Origin: JAEZDP01 sp964430855 | GTDB lineage: Bacteria > Acidobacteriota > Vicinamibacteria > Vicinamibacterales > Vicinamibacteraceae | Direction: 5' to 3' | Assembly: GCA_964430855.1 (NCBI GenBank) | Contig: CAYSHC010000028.1 | Location: 1 to 42,906, forward strand | DNA length: 42,906 bases | Shown: in pieces, positions 26,431 to 33,934 of the stretch | How positions within the stretch are numbered: the first letter of the stretch is position 1 | How the letters are laid out: each line of letters begins with the position of its first letter | Made by a program: the position numbers and the translations under genes | The notes under the pieces: generated by a model | Databases searched by the model: none | Told to the model about the DNA's origin: nothing | Seen by the model: the letters and a program-made list of their open reading frames with translations, nothing else

Positions 26431-26619
26431 CGTCCGCGCGCCGCCGTTCTCGTCGATGCCGGAGATGCCCTCGTCGGCTTCCTCGAAGTAGTCGCACTCG
26501 GGGCACGTCCACTCGAACACGAGGCGTCGCGAGTCCTGAAGGGTGCCTGCGATCCGGTGGATCTGTTCGGTCTGGCGCAGGCGCATGTACTCGCCGCACA
26601 TCGGGCACTCGAGCTTCAC
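26428..26619 (-). CDS. Small zinc-ribbon protein
   Basis: A 63-residue protein beginning MKLECPMCGEYMRL, with two CxxC pairs (CPMC and CPEC) about 40 residues apart, which fits one four-cysteine zinc ribbon. The middle part (GTLQDSRRLVFEWTCPECDYFEE) resembles small ribbons that bind nucleic acid or protein, but no specific family is recognised. GTG 26619 is chosen because a strong GGAGGGAA site precedes it; an ATG at 26670 would add 17 basic residues. It converges on addA and diverges from the DnaJ-like gene. Confidence 0.7.
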   Translation of the reverse strand: MKLECPMCGEYMRLRQTEQIHRIAGTLQDSRRLVFEWTCPECDYFEEADEGISGIDENGGART

Positions 26620-26663
26620 GGGCAATTCCCTCCGGACGGCCAATCGGCCGTGCCGCGCGTATC

Positions 26664-26693
26664 TTGACAACGCGTCGACGGCGTCCCTACGCT
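26664..26693 (+). promoter_or_regulatory. Strong sigma70-type promoter before the DnaJ-like gene
   Basis: TTGACA (26664-26669), 18 bases, TACGCT (26688-26693). This is the best -35 match in the window. Predicted start near 26700 leaves about 29 bases of leader before GTG 26729. The -35 box overlaps the extended upstream reading of the divergent zinc-ribbon gene. Confidence 0.6.
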
Positions 26694-26728
26694 AGCGTCG
26701 CGACACGACATCGCGTCGCGGGTGTGTT

Positions 26729-27277
26729 GTGCACGACTACTACCGCATCGCCGACGTCCGGGAGGGTACGACGCGCGCGCATCAGGCGCGGCTGCGGGCG
26801 CCGTGGTGGCGGACGCTGCCCGACGCCCCGTCGCGGTGGAACGGCCGCCTCGCCGGTCCGGTCCGCGTGCTCGAGCCCGAGACGACGCCCGACCCGGCGA
26901 CCTGGCGCGACGAGGTCGCGCTCGACTTCCCGTCGCTCCAGGATTCGGCCGAGCGCATGTGCCAGTCGTTCCTGGCGGCGGAGCGCGCCGAGCCGCGGCG
27001 GTTCGTGACGCTCGACCTCGACGCACGCCACACCCTCCGTGCACGCCGGGTGCCGCTGCGCGTCGCGCTGCCCGTCTGCTGCGCCCGGTGCGGCGGGCGT
27101 GGCGAGGCGTGGGGCGACCCCTGCACCGCGTGCGACGGCGACGGCCTGCGCGACGAACCGCGCTACGTGCTGCTGCGCGTGCCGAAGAACGTCCGCGATG
27201 GCGCGCGACTCCGCTACCGCCTCGAGGGTGCACACACGCCGACCGTGATCATCGACGCGCGTGTGCGCATCCGTTGA
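26729..27277 (+). CDS. DnaJ-type zinc-finger protein lacking a J domain
   Basis: A 182-residue protein starting MHDYYRIADVREG. It carries two CxxCxGxG motifs (CARCGGRG and CTACDGDG), half the four of a full DnaJ, followed by YVLLRVPKNVRDGARLRYRL, which matches the DnaJ substrate-binding domain (PxGVxDGxxLRxxG). There is no HPD tripeptide and no J-domain helix pattern, so it should not activate DnaK directly. The N-terminal 110 residues, with WWRTLPDAPSRWNG, are unfamiliar. It may be a zinc-dependent chaperone-like or scaffold protein. Its TGA overlaps the next gene start (TTGA), indicating coupling. Confidence 0.7.
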   Translation: MHDYYRIADVREGTTRAHQARLRAPWWRTLPDAPSRWNGRLAGPVRVLEPETTPDPATWRDEVALDFPSLQDSAERMCQSFLAAERAEPRRFVTLDLDARHTLRARRVPLRVALPVCCARCGGRGEAWGDPCTACDGDGLRDEPRYVLLRVPKNVRDGARLRYRLEGAHTPTVIIDARVRIR

Positions 27278-27663
27278 CCCGCCTCGCCCTCCATATCGAC
27301 CTGCTCGCCCGGCTGCACCTCGTCGCCGGGTGGCTCGCGCTGCTCGTCGCGATCTCGCTGGCGGCGCTCGGGTTCGGCGCGTTCGGCATCCGCGGCGAGG
27401 GCGCGCCGGACGTCGCGTCGAGCCTCGCGGCCGCGGTGTTCTTCGGGCTGTCGGTGACGTTCGCGCTGTGGGCCGGCACGATGGCAGCCATCGGCTGGTC
27501 GCTCCGCGATCGCCGGCCGTGGGCCAGGCTTGCGGCCATCGCGCTCGGGGTGGTGAACCTCTTCGTCATCCCGTTCGGCACGGCGCTCGCGATCTACACC
27601 GCGTGGGTGCTCCTGCAGGACGGCGCGAAAGTCGATTTCGAGCCGACTGATGAACCTGTATGA
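27274..27663 (+). CDS. Three-helix membrane protein of unknown function
   Basis: A 129-residue protein with three predicted membrane helices, around residues 11-36 (HLVAGWLALLVAISLAALGF), 46-73 and 82-110, and a charged C-terminal tail DGAKVDFEPTDEPV. TTG 27274 is the only start that fits the four-base overlap with the DnaJ-like gene. I recognise no named family with confidence. Translational coupling suggests it works with or alongside the DnaJ-like protein. Confidence 0.7.
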   Translation: MTRLALHIDLLARLHLVAGWLALLVAISLAALGFGAFGIRGEGAPDVASSLAAAVFFGLSVTFALWAGTMAAIGWSLRDRRPWARLAAIALGVVNLFVIPFGTALAIYTAWVLLQDGAKVDFEPTDEPV

Positions 27664-27794
27664 TGAGCCGATTCCAGAGGCGTCCGCGTCGGTACGTTCG
27701 GCTTCCGGCCGGCGGCCGTTAGCATCAATAGTCGAGGCTGGCCCGCTGCGCCCTCCCGCGCACGCCATGCCCGGCGTACAGGAGCACTGCTGAC

Positions 27795-28157
27795 ATGAAC
27801 GTCGTACAGGAGAAGTCGTCAACCGGCCTCGATGCCAACCTCGCGGGCCTGCTGGCCTACGTGGCGGGCTTCATCACGGGGATCGTCTTCCTGGTGGTGG
27901 AGAAGGAGAGCAAGTTCGTCCGCTTCCACGCGATGCAGTCGGTCATGACGTTCATCGGGCTGTTCCTGGTGAACATCGCGTTCATGATCGTCGGCTTCAT
28001 CCCGTTCATCGGGTGGATCCTCTCGCTGTTCAGCCTGTTCCTGGTGCCGATCGGGCTCATCCTCTGGATCGTCCTGATGCTCAAGGCCTACCAGGGCGAG
28101 TGGTTCAAGCTGCCCATCGTCGGCGACATGGCGATGAAGCAGGTCGGCGGCGTCTGA
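27795..28157 (+). CDS. DUF4870 domain membrane protein
   Basis: A 120-residue protein with the DUF4870 layout: LAGLLAYVAGFITGIVFLVV (helix 1), EKESKFVRFHAMQSV (the conserved charged loop with FHAxQS), then helices LFLVNIAFMIVGFIPFIGWI and LVPIGLILWIVLMLKAYQG, and a short polar tail. Such proteins are widespread inner-membrane proteins without assigned function. ATG 27795 has CAGGAGC upstream. A possible TATGAT box overlaps the stop codon of the previous gene at 27658-27663. Confidence 0.9.
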   Translation: MNVVQEKSSTGLDANLAGLLAYVAGFITGIVFLVVEKESKFVRFHAMQSVMTFIGLFLVNIAFMIVGFIPFIGWILSLFSLFLVPIGLILWIVLMLKAYQGEWFKLPIVGDMAMKQVGGV

Positions 28158-28191
28158 CGACCGCCCGCGCACGGCCGCGGCAAGTGGTCCG

Positions 28192-28240
28192 CGGACGCGG
28201 TCTGCGGGAAGCGGTTCGCGGGCCCGCGGTCCGCGGTGAG
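28192..28240. repeat. Intergenic heptamer array B (GCGGNNN units)
   Basis: Units read GCGGac, GCGGTCT, GCGGGAA, GCGGTTC, GCGGGCC, then one extra C, GCGGTCC and GCGGTGA. Five consecutive exact or near-exact seven-base steps carry an invariant GCGG. The array lies just after the DUF4870 gene and before a terminator-like hairpin. It is the inverse orientation of arrays at 8161-8208 and 32828-32917. Confidence 0.7.
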
Positions 28241-28257
28241 CTCAAGCATCCACCTGG

Positions 28258-28288
28258 GGCGCCTCCGGCTCGTCCGGAAGGCGCCTTT
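28258..28288 (+). terminator. Terminator-like hairpin between DUF4870 and mrp
   Basis: Arms GGCGCC-T-CCGG (28258-28268) and CCGG-AA-GGCGCC (28274-28285) pair through an 11-bp stem with one bulged A and a five-base loop, followed by TTT at 28286-28288. The U-run is short, but the position after DUF4870 and before the mrp -10 box suits an intrinsic terminator. Confidence 0.5.
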
Positions 28289-28314
28289 CGCACGTCTGGC
28301 GTGGCCCGGGCTGA

Positions 28315-28320
28315 TAAGAT
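28315..28320 (+). promoter_or_regulatory. Putative -10 element (TAAGAT) of mrp
   Basis: TAAGAT ends 12 bases before ATG 28333, predicting only about six bases of leader. No Shine-Dalgarno sequence precedes the ATG and no -35 box is clear. Confidence 0.4.
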
Positions 28321-28332
28321 CGCCCCAGCGCC

Positions 28333-29415
28333 ATGGCCATGCCCTCTCCCGACGCCGTCCTCGAGGCCCTCAAGGTGGTGCAGGATCCCGACCTGCGCCG
28401 CGACATCGTGTCGCTGGGGTTCGTCAAGCACCTCGCCATCGACGAGGACTCCGGTCTCGTCAGCTTCTCGATCGAGCTGACCACCCCGGCCTGCCCGGTC
28501 AAGGATCAGCTGCGCGACCAGGCCCACGCCGCCGTCGCCGCGCTCGAGGGCGTCCGCGACGTGCGGATCGAGATGACCTCGAGCGTGCGGACCACGACGG
28601 TGAGCCAGGGCGGGCGGCAGGCCATCCCGGGCGTGAAGAACGTCATCGCTGTCGGCGCCGGCAAGGGTGGCGTCGGCAAGACGACCGTCGCCGTGAACCT
28701 CGCGCTCGCGCTCGCGGCGAAGGGCGGCCGCGTGGGCCTGCTCGATGCCGACATCTACGGCCCGAACGTCCCCATCATGCTCGGGGTGCGCGCGTCGCTC
28801 GAGACCGACGGCAAGCGGATCCTGCCCGTCGAGAAGTTCGGCGTGCAGTGCGTGTCGATGGGGTTCCTCGCGAGCGACTCCGACGCCGTGATCTGGCGCG
28901 GGCCGATGCTCCACAGCGTGCTGCGCCAGTTCCTGCACGACGTGCGCTGGGACGACCTCGACTACCTCGTCATCGACATGCCGCCCGGCACGGGTGACGT
29001 GGCGCTGAGCCTGAGCCAGCACGTCAGCGTGACGGGCGCCGTGGTCGTCACCACGCCCCAGATCGTCTCGGTCGCTGACACGCGGCGGGCCGTGCAGATG
29101 TACCAGAAGCTGACGGTGCCGGTTCTCGGCCTGGTCGAGAACATGAGCTACTTCCCGTGCCCCGGCTGCGGACGCGAGAGCGATCTGTTCGGCCGCGGCG
29201 GCGGCCAGCGGCTGGCCGAGGACCTGAGCATCCCGTTCCTCGGCGCCGTGCCCATCGCCGAACCCGTGCGCGCTGGCGGCGACACGGGCCTGCCCATCGT
29301 CGTCACGACGCCCGACGCGCCGGCGGCGCAGGCCCTCGTCGCGGTGGCCGAGCAGGTGGCGGCGCAGGTGTCGATCCACTCGTTCAAGGCCATCCCGCTC
29401 ACCCCGGTTTCCTGA
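28333..29415 (+). CDS. mrp: Mrp/NBP35-family P-loop ATPase, iron-sulfur carrier
   Basis: A 360-residue protein. Residues 1-85 form a MIP18/DUF59-type domain (VVQDPDLRRDIVSLGFVKHL, TTPACPVKDQLRD). The ATPase follows, with deviant Walker A GAGKGGVGKTT (about 109-119), DADIYGPNVP, and VIDMPPGTGD as Walker B. A CxxC pair (CPGC, near residue 276) after NMSYF is the family's Fe-S binding site. It assembles and hands on Fe-S clusters in the cytoplasm. This is not the Mrp antiporter encoded further on. A second in-frame ATG lies at 28339. The LysM gene starts 29 bases after its stop. Confidence 0.95.
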   Translation: MAMPSPDAVLEALKVVQDPDLRRDIVSLGFVKHLAIDEDSGLVSFSIELTTPACPVKDQLRDQAHAAVAALEGVRDVRIEMTSSVRTTTVSQGGRQAIPGVKNVIAVGAGKGGVGKTTVAVNLALALAAKGGRVGLLDADIYGPNVPIMLGVRASLETDGKRILPVEKFGVQCVSMGFLASDSDAVIWRGPMLHSVLRQFLHDVRWDDLDYLVIDMPPGTGDVALSLSQHVSVTGAVVVTTPQIVSVADTRRAVQMYQKLTVPVLGLVENMSYFPCPGCGRESDLFGRGGGQRLAEDLSIPFLGAVPIAEPVRAGGDTGLPIVVTTPDAPAAQALVAVAEQVAAQVSIHSFKAIPLTPVS

Positions 29416-29444
29416 CCGTCAACACCAGCAAAGGGAGGTAACGC

Positions 29445-29825
29445 TTGGCTCTACAAGACAAGTACAAGGGGCTCATCGACAGCGCCGGCACGCACAACAT
29501 CAGCAACCTCACCGTCACCGAGCAGGACGGCAAGCTGAAGCTGAAGGGCACGGCGCGCCACCCGCAGGATCGCGACGCGTTCTGGACCGCGCTCAAGCAG
29601 CACGCGAACTGGGAGCAGGAGGTCGCCGCCGACATCTCCGTCGCCGACGACAGCATCTACGGCTACCACGAGGTGAAGAGCGGCGACACGCTGTCGAAGA
29701 TCGCCAAGGCCTACCTCGGCGACGCCAACGCCTACCCGAAGATCTTCGAGCTCAACCGCGACCAGCTCTCCGACCCCGACAAGATCCAGGTCGGGCAGAA
29801 GCTGAAGCTGCCGCCGCGCCCCTGA
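29445..29825 (+). CDS. BON/LysM domain protein (Kbp/YgaU-like architecture)
   Basis: A 126-residue protein. TTG 29445 is secured by a strong GGGAGGT site seven bases upstream. The first 65 residues resemble a small BON domain (NISNLTVTEQDGKLKLKGTA). Residues about 74-123 are a LysM domain (HEVKSGDTLSKIAKAYLGDA, then LSDPDKIQVGQKLKLP). This BON-plus-LysM order and length match the cytoplasmic potassium-binding protein Kbp (YgaU) of E. coli; by contrast, no signal peptide for a peptidoglycan role is present. Potassium binding is an inference from architecture. Confidence 0.85.
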   Translation: MALQDKYKGLIDSAGTHNISNLTVTEQDGKLKLKGTARHPQDRDAFWTALKQHANWEQEVAADISVADDSIYGYHEVKSGDTLSKIAKAYLGDANAYPKIFELNRDQLSDPDKIQVGQKLKLPPRP

Positions 29826-29846
29826 GTACGCACTCGAACAGCCCGG

Positions 29847-29868
29847 GGAGCGACGCGCGCGTCGCTCC
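29847..29868. other. 22-bp perfect palindrome in the LysM-M16 gap
   Basis: GGAGCGACGCG is followed directly by its reverse complement CGCGTCGCTCC. As RNA it can form a nine-base-pair stem with a four-base loop, extended by G-U and G-C pairs outside. It lies between the LysM stop and the M16 start, 10 bases before ATG 29879. The following CTCCC is not a U-tract. It could be an operator, a weak terminator or a translation-control hairpin. Confidence 0.6.
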
Positions 29869-29878
29869 TCCCTTGCGC

Positions 29879-31183
29879 ATGCACATCCCGTTCGCCAGGC
29901 GCACGCTCGCCAACGGCCTCGACGTCATCGTCCACGAGGACCACGCGCTGCCGATCGTGGCCGTGAACATCTGGTACCACGTCGGCTCGAAGAACGAGCG
30001 CGTGGGACGCACGGGCTTCGCGCACCTCTTCGAGCACCTCATGTTCGAGGGCTCCGCGCACCACGACAGCGGCTACTTCGCGCCGCTCCAGCGTGCGGGG
30101 GCGTCGGTGAACGGCTCGACGAGCGCGGACCGCACGAACTACTGGGAAGTCATCCCCGTCGGCGCGCTGGAGCTCGCGCTCTGGCTCGAGTCGGATCGCA
30201 TGGGCTTTCTGCTGCCCGCGCTGACGGCGCAGAAGTTCGAGACGCAGCGCGAGGTGGTGCTGAACGAGCGCCGGCAGAACTACGAGAACCGCCCGTACGG
30301 CATGGCGAGCATCGCGCTCGCGAACGCGCTCTACGACGAGGCGCATCCCTACCGCTGGCCGACGATCGGCTACGCGGACGACCTGCGCGCCGCGACGCTC
30401 GACGAGGTCCACGCGTTCTTCGCCCGGTACTACCACCCGGCCAACGCGTCGCTCGTGCTGGCGGGCGACATCGACACGGAGGCGGCTTTCGCGCTGGCCG
30501 AGCGCTACTTCGCCGATATCCCCGCGGGCCCGCCGGTCGAGCCGGTGACGGCCGCGCCGCCCGGGCTCGACGCAGATCGCCTGCTGCTGCTTGAAGATCG
30601 TGTGGAGCTGCCGCGTCTCTACATCGCCTGGCACTCCCCGGCGCTCTTCCGGCCCGGCGACGCCGAGTTCGATTTGCTCGCCGAGATGCTCGGCGGCGGC
30701 AAGACGTCGCGCCTCTACAGGCGGCTCGTGGTCGAGCGCAGGCTCGCGACCGAGGTGGTGGCCGTCCAGGGGTCACGCGAACTGAGCGGCCTGTTCCAGG
30801 CCGTCGCGACGGCAGCGCCCGACGTCACGCTCGATGCGCTGCGCGATGCGCTCCTCGAGGAGATTGACGCGGTGTGCGAGTCGCCCGTGACGCCCGACGA
30901 GTTCGAGCGCGCGCGCGTGCAGGTGGAAGCGCACTTCGTCTACCGCCTCCAGACCGTCGGCGGGTTCTCGGGCAAGTCGGATCAGCTGAACGCCTACAAC
31001 GTGTACTGCGGCGACCCGGGGTACATGGAGCACGACAGGGCCAGGTATCGCGACGCGACGACAGCGGACGTCCTCGAGGCCGCCTCGACATGGCTGCGCA
31101 GGCCGTCGGTCTCGCTCGGCGTGGTGCCGATGGGCAAGACAGTGCTCGGCCTGACTGGCGCGATCCCGGCGGTGGCGTCGTGA
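29879..31183 (+). CDS. M16 family zinc metallopeptidase (catalytic subunit)
   Basis: A 434-residue insulinase-type peptidase. The inverted zinc motif HLFEH (H49, E52, H53) lies in RTGFAHLFEHLMFEGS, and the downstream glutamate sits in NERRQNYENRPYG, as in bacterial processing-peptidase beta-like subunits. The C-terminal half has the typical RLYIAWHSPALFRPGDAEF and LLAEMLGGGKTSRLYRRLV. No signal peptide is seen, though exported relatives exist. It would cleave short peptides or presequences together with the next gene's product. ATG 29879 is used; TTG 29873 is in frame. The stop overlaps the second M16 gene (GTGA). Confidence 0.9.
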   Translation: MHIPFARRTLANGLDVIVHEDHALPIVAVNIWYHVGSKNERVGRTGFAHLFEHLMFEGSAHHDSGYFAPLQRAGASVNGSTSADRTNYWEVIPVGALELALWLESDRMGFLLPALTAQKFETQREVVLNERRQNYENRPYGMASIALANALYDEAHPYRWPTIGYADDLRAATLDEVHAFFARYYHPANASLVLAGDIDTEAAFALAERYFADIPAGPPVEPVTAAPPGLDADRLLLLEDRVELPRLYIAWHSPALFRPGDAEFDLLAEMLGGGKTSRLYRRLVVERRLATEVVAVQGSRELSGLFQAVATAAPDVTLDALRDALLEEIDAVCESPVTPDEFERARVQVEAHFVYRLQTVGGFSGKSDQLNAYNVYCGDPGYMEHDRARYRDATTADVLEAASTWLRRPSVSLGVVPMGKTVLGLTGAIPAVAS

Positions 31184-32544
31184 GCCTCGACCGGCGCAGG
31201 ATGCCCGACGTCCTGCCGTCGCCGGGGCTGCACTTCCCGGTGCCGACGCGCAGTCTGCTTGGGCCCGGGCTCGAGATCCGGACGGTCGAACGGCGCGCGC
31301 TGCCGCTTGTGCACTTCGTGTGGCTGTGGCACGACGGCAGCGCGAACGATGCGCCGCACGAGCCGGGCCTCGCCGCGCTCACCGCCGACATGCTCGACGA
31401 GGGCACGCAGGCGCTGCCGATGACGGCGTTTCACGAGGCGCTGGCCCGTGTCGGCGGACGCCTCGACACCGACATCGGCCACGACGCCACGCTGCTGTCG
31501 CTCACGGCGCTCTCGTCGCATGCGGAGGCGGCCTTCGCGCTGCTCGCCGACATGGCCGAGCGCCCGAGGTTCGACGAGGGCGACTTCGCCCGCGTCCGCG
31601 CACTCCGGCTCAACCGGGTCCGCCAGGTGCGACATTCCGCGGCCGCGCTGGCCGACCTCGTCGCGATGCAGCACCTCTACGGCGGCCACGCGTACGGGCG
31701 GCCGGCCCTCGGCACCGAGGCATCGCTCGAGCGCTTCACGGTCGACGACGTCAGGGCGAGGCACGCGCGCTGCGCGGCCGGCCGCACGACGCTGATTGCG
31801 GTCGGCGACATCGACCACGCCACGTTCGAGTCGCTCGTCCGGCGTCACGTCTCGCTGGGGCCGCGGCGGGACGAGCCTCCCGACTACGGCGAGCTGCCTT
31901 CCGCGGGCGCCAGGCTCGTCTTCGTGCCGCGCGCCGGTGCGGCGCAGTCGGAGCTGCGAGTGTGCCGCGTGGCGGTGCCGCGCGCCACGACGCTCTATCA
32001 CACGCTGCTCGTGCTCAACACGCTCGTCGGCGGCGCGTTCGTCAGCCGCATCAACTCGAAGCTGCGCGAGGAGAAGGGCGTCACCTACGGCGCGCGCAGC
32101 GCGTTCCAGTTCCTCAGGCAGCCGGGGCCGTTCGTCGTGCAGTCGAGCGTGCAGCCCGACGCCACGGTCAGTTCGGTGCGCGACGTGCTCGAGGAACTCG
32201 ACGCCATCGGGGGGAGCCGCCCGCCTGGCGACGACGAGCTCGCGCAGGCGAAGAGCGCCCTGACGCTCGGCTACGCCCGCGGCTTCGAGACGGCCGCGCA
32301 GATCGGGCGTGCCATCGCGCAGCTCGCGCTGTTCGACCTGCCCGACGACACCATCGACCAGTTCGTCGACCGCGTGAACGCCGTCACCGCGGACGCCGTG
32401 ACGGCGGCAGCCCGGCAGTGGCTGGCAAGCGCCGGCATGCACGCGGTGATCGTCGGCGACCCGGCGGTGGCGCGCGCCGGCCTGGACGAACTGGGCCTCG
32501 GCCCCGTCGAGGAACGCCTCGCCGACCAGCTCCTCCGTTCCTGA
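31180..32544 (+). CDS. M16 family protein, non-catalytic partner subunit
   Basis: A 454-residue M16-fold protein. At the place of HxxEH it reads EPGLAALTADMLDEGT, so zinc ligands and the catalytic Glu are missing. The family's C-terminal signature is retained: LNTLVGGAFVSRINSKLREE and KGVTYGARSAF. This is the expected pattern of the alpha-type, substrate-holding subunit in two-gene M16 systems. GTG 31180 overlaps the preceding stop by four bases, supporting a heterodimer made in equal amounts. Confidence 0.9.
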   Translation: MSLDRRRMPDVLPSPGLHFPVPTRSLLGPGLEIRTVERRALPLVHFVWLWHDGSANDAPHEPGLAALTADMLDEGTQALPMTAFHEALARVGGRLDTDIGHDATLLSLTALSSHAEAAFALLADMAERPRFDEGDFARVRALRLNRVRQVRHSAAALADLVAMQHLYGGHAYGRPALGTEASLERFTVDDVRARHARCAAGRTTLIAVGDIDHATFESLVRRHVSLGPRRDEPPDYGELPSAGARLVFVPRAGAAQSELRVCRVAVPRATTLYHTLLVLNTLVGGAFVSRINSKLREEKGVTYGARSAFQFLRQPGPFVVQSSVQPDATVSSVRDVLEELDAIGGSRPPGDDELAQAKSALTLGYARGFETAAQIGRAIAQLALFDLPDDTIDQFVDRVNAVTADAVTAAARQWLASAGMHAVIVGDPAVARAGLDELGLGPVEERLADQLLRS

Positions 32545-32622
32545 GGCGGATACCTGTGGGATGATTGGCGGCGAACCGGCCGCCGGGCTGGAGCGTCCTA
32601 ACCCATCTGGAGGGGGAGACAC

Positions 32623-32826
32623 GTGAGTCTGGTGAGGGCCGGGCTCAGCCTCGCCGGAATCATCGTCGCAGTGGCCGTCACGCTGGCTGTCGCGACGCTC
32701 TGGCTGTTGCTGACCGATCCCGTGACGGTAGCCGACGCCGTCGCCACGGGCGACGTGGCACCCTTCGTGTCGGCGATCGCCGAGGTCATCGCCACGGCCG
32801 TTCGCGGGATCCTCAGCTATCTGTGA
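32623..32826 (+). CDS. Small single- or two-helix membrane protein
   Basis: A 67-residue hydrophobic protein. GTG 32623 follows a strong GGAGGGGGAG site at about 32608-32617. Residues 8-30 (LSLAGIIVAVAVTLAVATLW) form a clear membrane helix; the C-terminal half (APFVSAIAEVIATAVRGILSY) may be an amphipathic or second helix. I recognise no family. The gene ends right beside heptamer array C. Confidence 0.6.
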   Translation: MSLVRAGLSLAGIIVAVAVTLAVATLWLLLTDPVTVADAVATGDVAPFVSAIAEVIATAVRGILSYL

Positions 32827-32827
32827 G

Positions 32828-32917
32828 TTCCGCTTGCCGCGTGCCGTCTACCGCTTACCGCACCGCGTACCGCGCGCCGCTGACCGCGAGGCGCGCCCTC
32901 GCTTGCCGCGAGGCGCT
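32828..32917. repeat. Intergenic heptamer array C (NNCCGCN units)
   Basis: About 13 units in 90 bases, including ttCCGCt, tgCCGCg, taCCGCt, taCCGCa, taCCGCg, cgCCGCt, gaCCGCg and tgCCGCg, with mostly exact seven-base spacing; two or three units are shortened, lengthened or mutated toward aggCGCg. It fills the whole space between the small membrane gene and the convergent hydrolase gene, reaching the hydrolase stop codon. It is the longest of three such arrays in the window. Confidence 0.75.
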
Positions 32918-33930
32918 CAAGGCTGCCTGAGCGCCCGGACGAGGAAGCTCGTGAGCCAGTAGCCGTCGATGTACTTGAACGGCGTCGAGCCGGTGGAGTA
33001 GTGGCCACACGGCAGCACCTTCAGCGTGTGCGGCAGCCCGCGCTGGCGGAACTCGTCCACGAGCATCTTCGAGAGGCGCACCGGGAACGTCGTGTCGTAG
33101 CGCGCGTAGACGAGCAGCGTCGCCTTGCCGCGGAGCCGCTCGAGGTACGGGTGCGGACTGATGGGCAGCCAGATGCGGCGCAGCTGATCGAGCGTCACGT
33201 GGCCGTCGAGGCCAGCGCGGACGTGGCGCGTCGAGAGGCCCTCCCACACGACGTCGGCAAAGTACGGCGAGATGTGGTTCAGCGCGGCGGCCTTGACGAG
33301 GGGCTCGTGCGCCGCGGTCAGCATCGCGAGGCACGAGCCCAGGCTCGTGCCGCAGATGCCGATCGAGCTGTAGCCCTGCGAGGCGAGCCACGCCACCGCG
33401 CGCCGCGCGTCGAGCACGGCCTGCCTGCACACTTCGAGCGTCCTGGCGACATTGCTCGAGACGATGTAGTCGGCGCGGTGGAGTTCCGGGGGCATCCGCC
33501 AGTCGTGGTACGGCAGGCTCAGGCGCAGCGCTGTCATCCTGAAGCGCGCAAACAGCCGGGCGAGGCCGACGTGGCCCTCCGCGTCGGCGTTCCACTGCGG
33601 CAGCACGACCACGGCGCGCCGCTGTGGTCCCGGCGCCTTGAACAGCCGCGCGTGCACGACGTTGTTCTCGGCATGCGGCGTCGGCCGCGCGGTCTCGAAC
33701 GTCAGGTGTCCGGTGGCGCTGAGCTCGTAGGCCGGCGGCGGCGTGACGGCGAAGAACGCGTCGCTGTCGGCGAGCGCCCGCGCCGCGTAGGCCTCGACCG
33801 CCGCGCCCTCGTCGTCGATCTCCGGGGTATCCGGCAGCCAGTCGCGTCCCCACTCGAACGGACGGACCACGCGGTCGGTCGTCCTGTTCGCGAGTTGATA
33901 CTCCCAGCGGTGAAATGCCCGGCTGAGCAT
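32917..33930 (-). CDS. Alpha/beta hydrolase (ABHD18-like)
   Basis: A 337-residue serine-hydrolase fold. The nucleophile elbow GICGTSLGS (S196) is clear, preceded by AVAWLASQGYSSIG. VVVLPQWNADAEGHVGLARL and LRLSLPYHDWRMPPEL upstream match the alpha/beta-hydrolase domain 18 type. A likely catalytic His lies in VLPCGHYSTGSTPF near the C-terminus, and an Asp in VYARYDTTFP. Substrate unknown; ester or amide bonds are expected. Start ATG 33930 lies four bases after the amidase stop, so both are one transcript from the promoter near 35290. Confidence 0.8.
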   Translation of the reverse strand: MLSRAFHRWEYQLANRTTDRVVRPFEWGRDWLPDTPEIDDEGAAVEAYAARALADSDAFFAVTPPPAYELSATGHLTFETARPTPHAENNVVHARLFKAPGPQRRAVVVLPQWNADAEGHVGLARLFARFRMTALRLSLPYHDWRMPPELHRADYIVSSNVARTLEVCRQAVLDARRAVAWLASQGYSSIGICGTSLGSCLAMLTAAHEPLVKAAALNHISPYFADVVWEGLSTRHVRAGLDGHVTLDQLRRIWLPISPHPYLERLRGKATLLVYARYDTTFPVRLSKMLVDEFRQRGLPHTLKVLPCGHYSTGSTPFKYIDGYWLTSFLVRALRQP

Positions 33931-33934
33931 CCGA

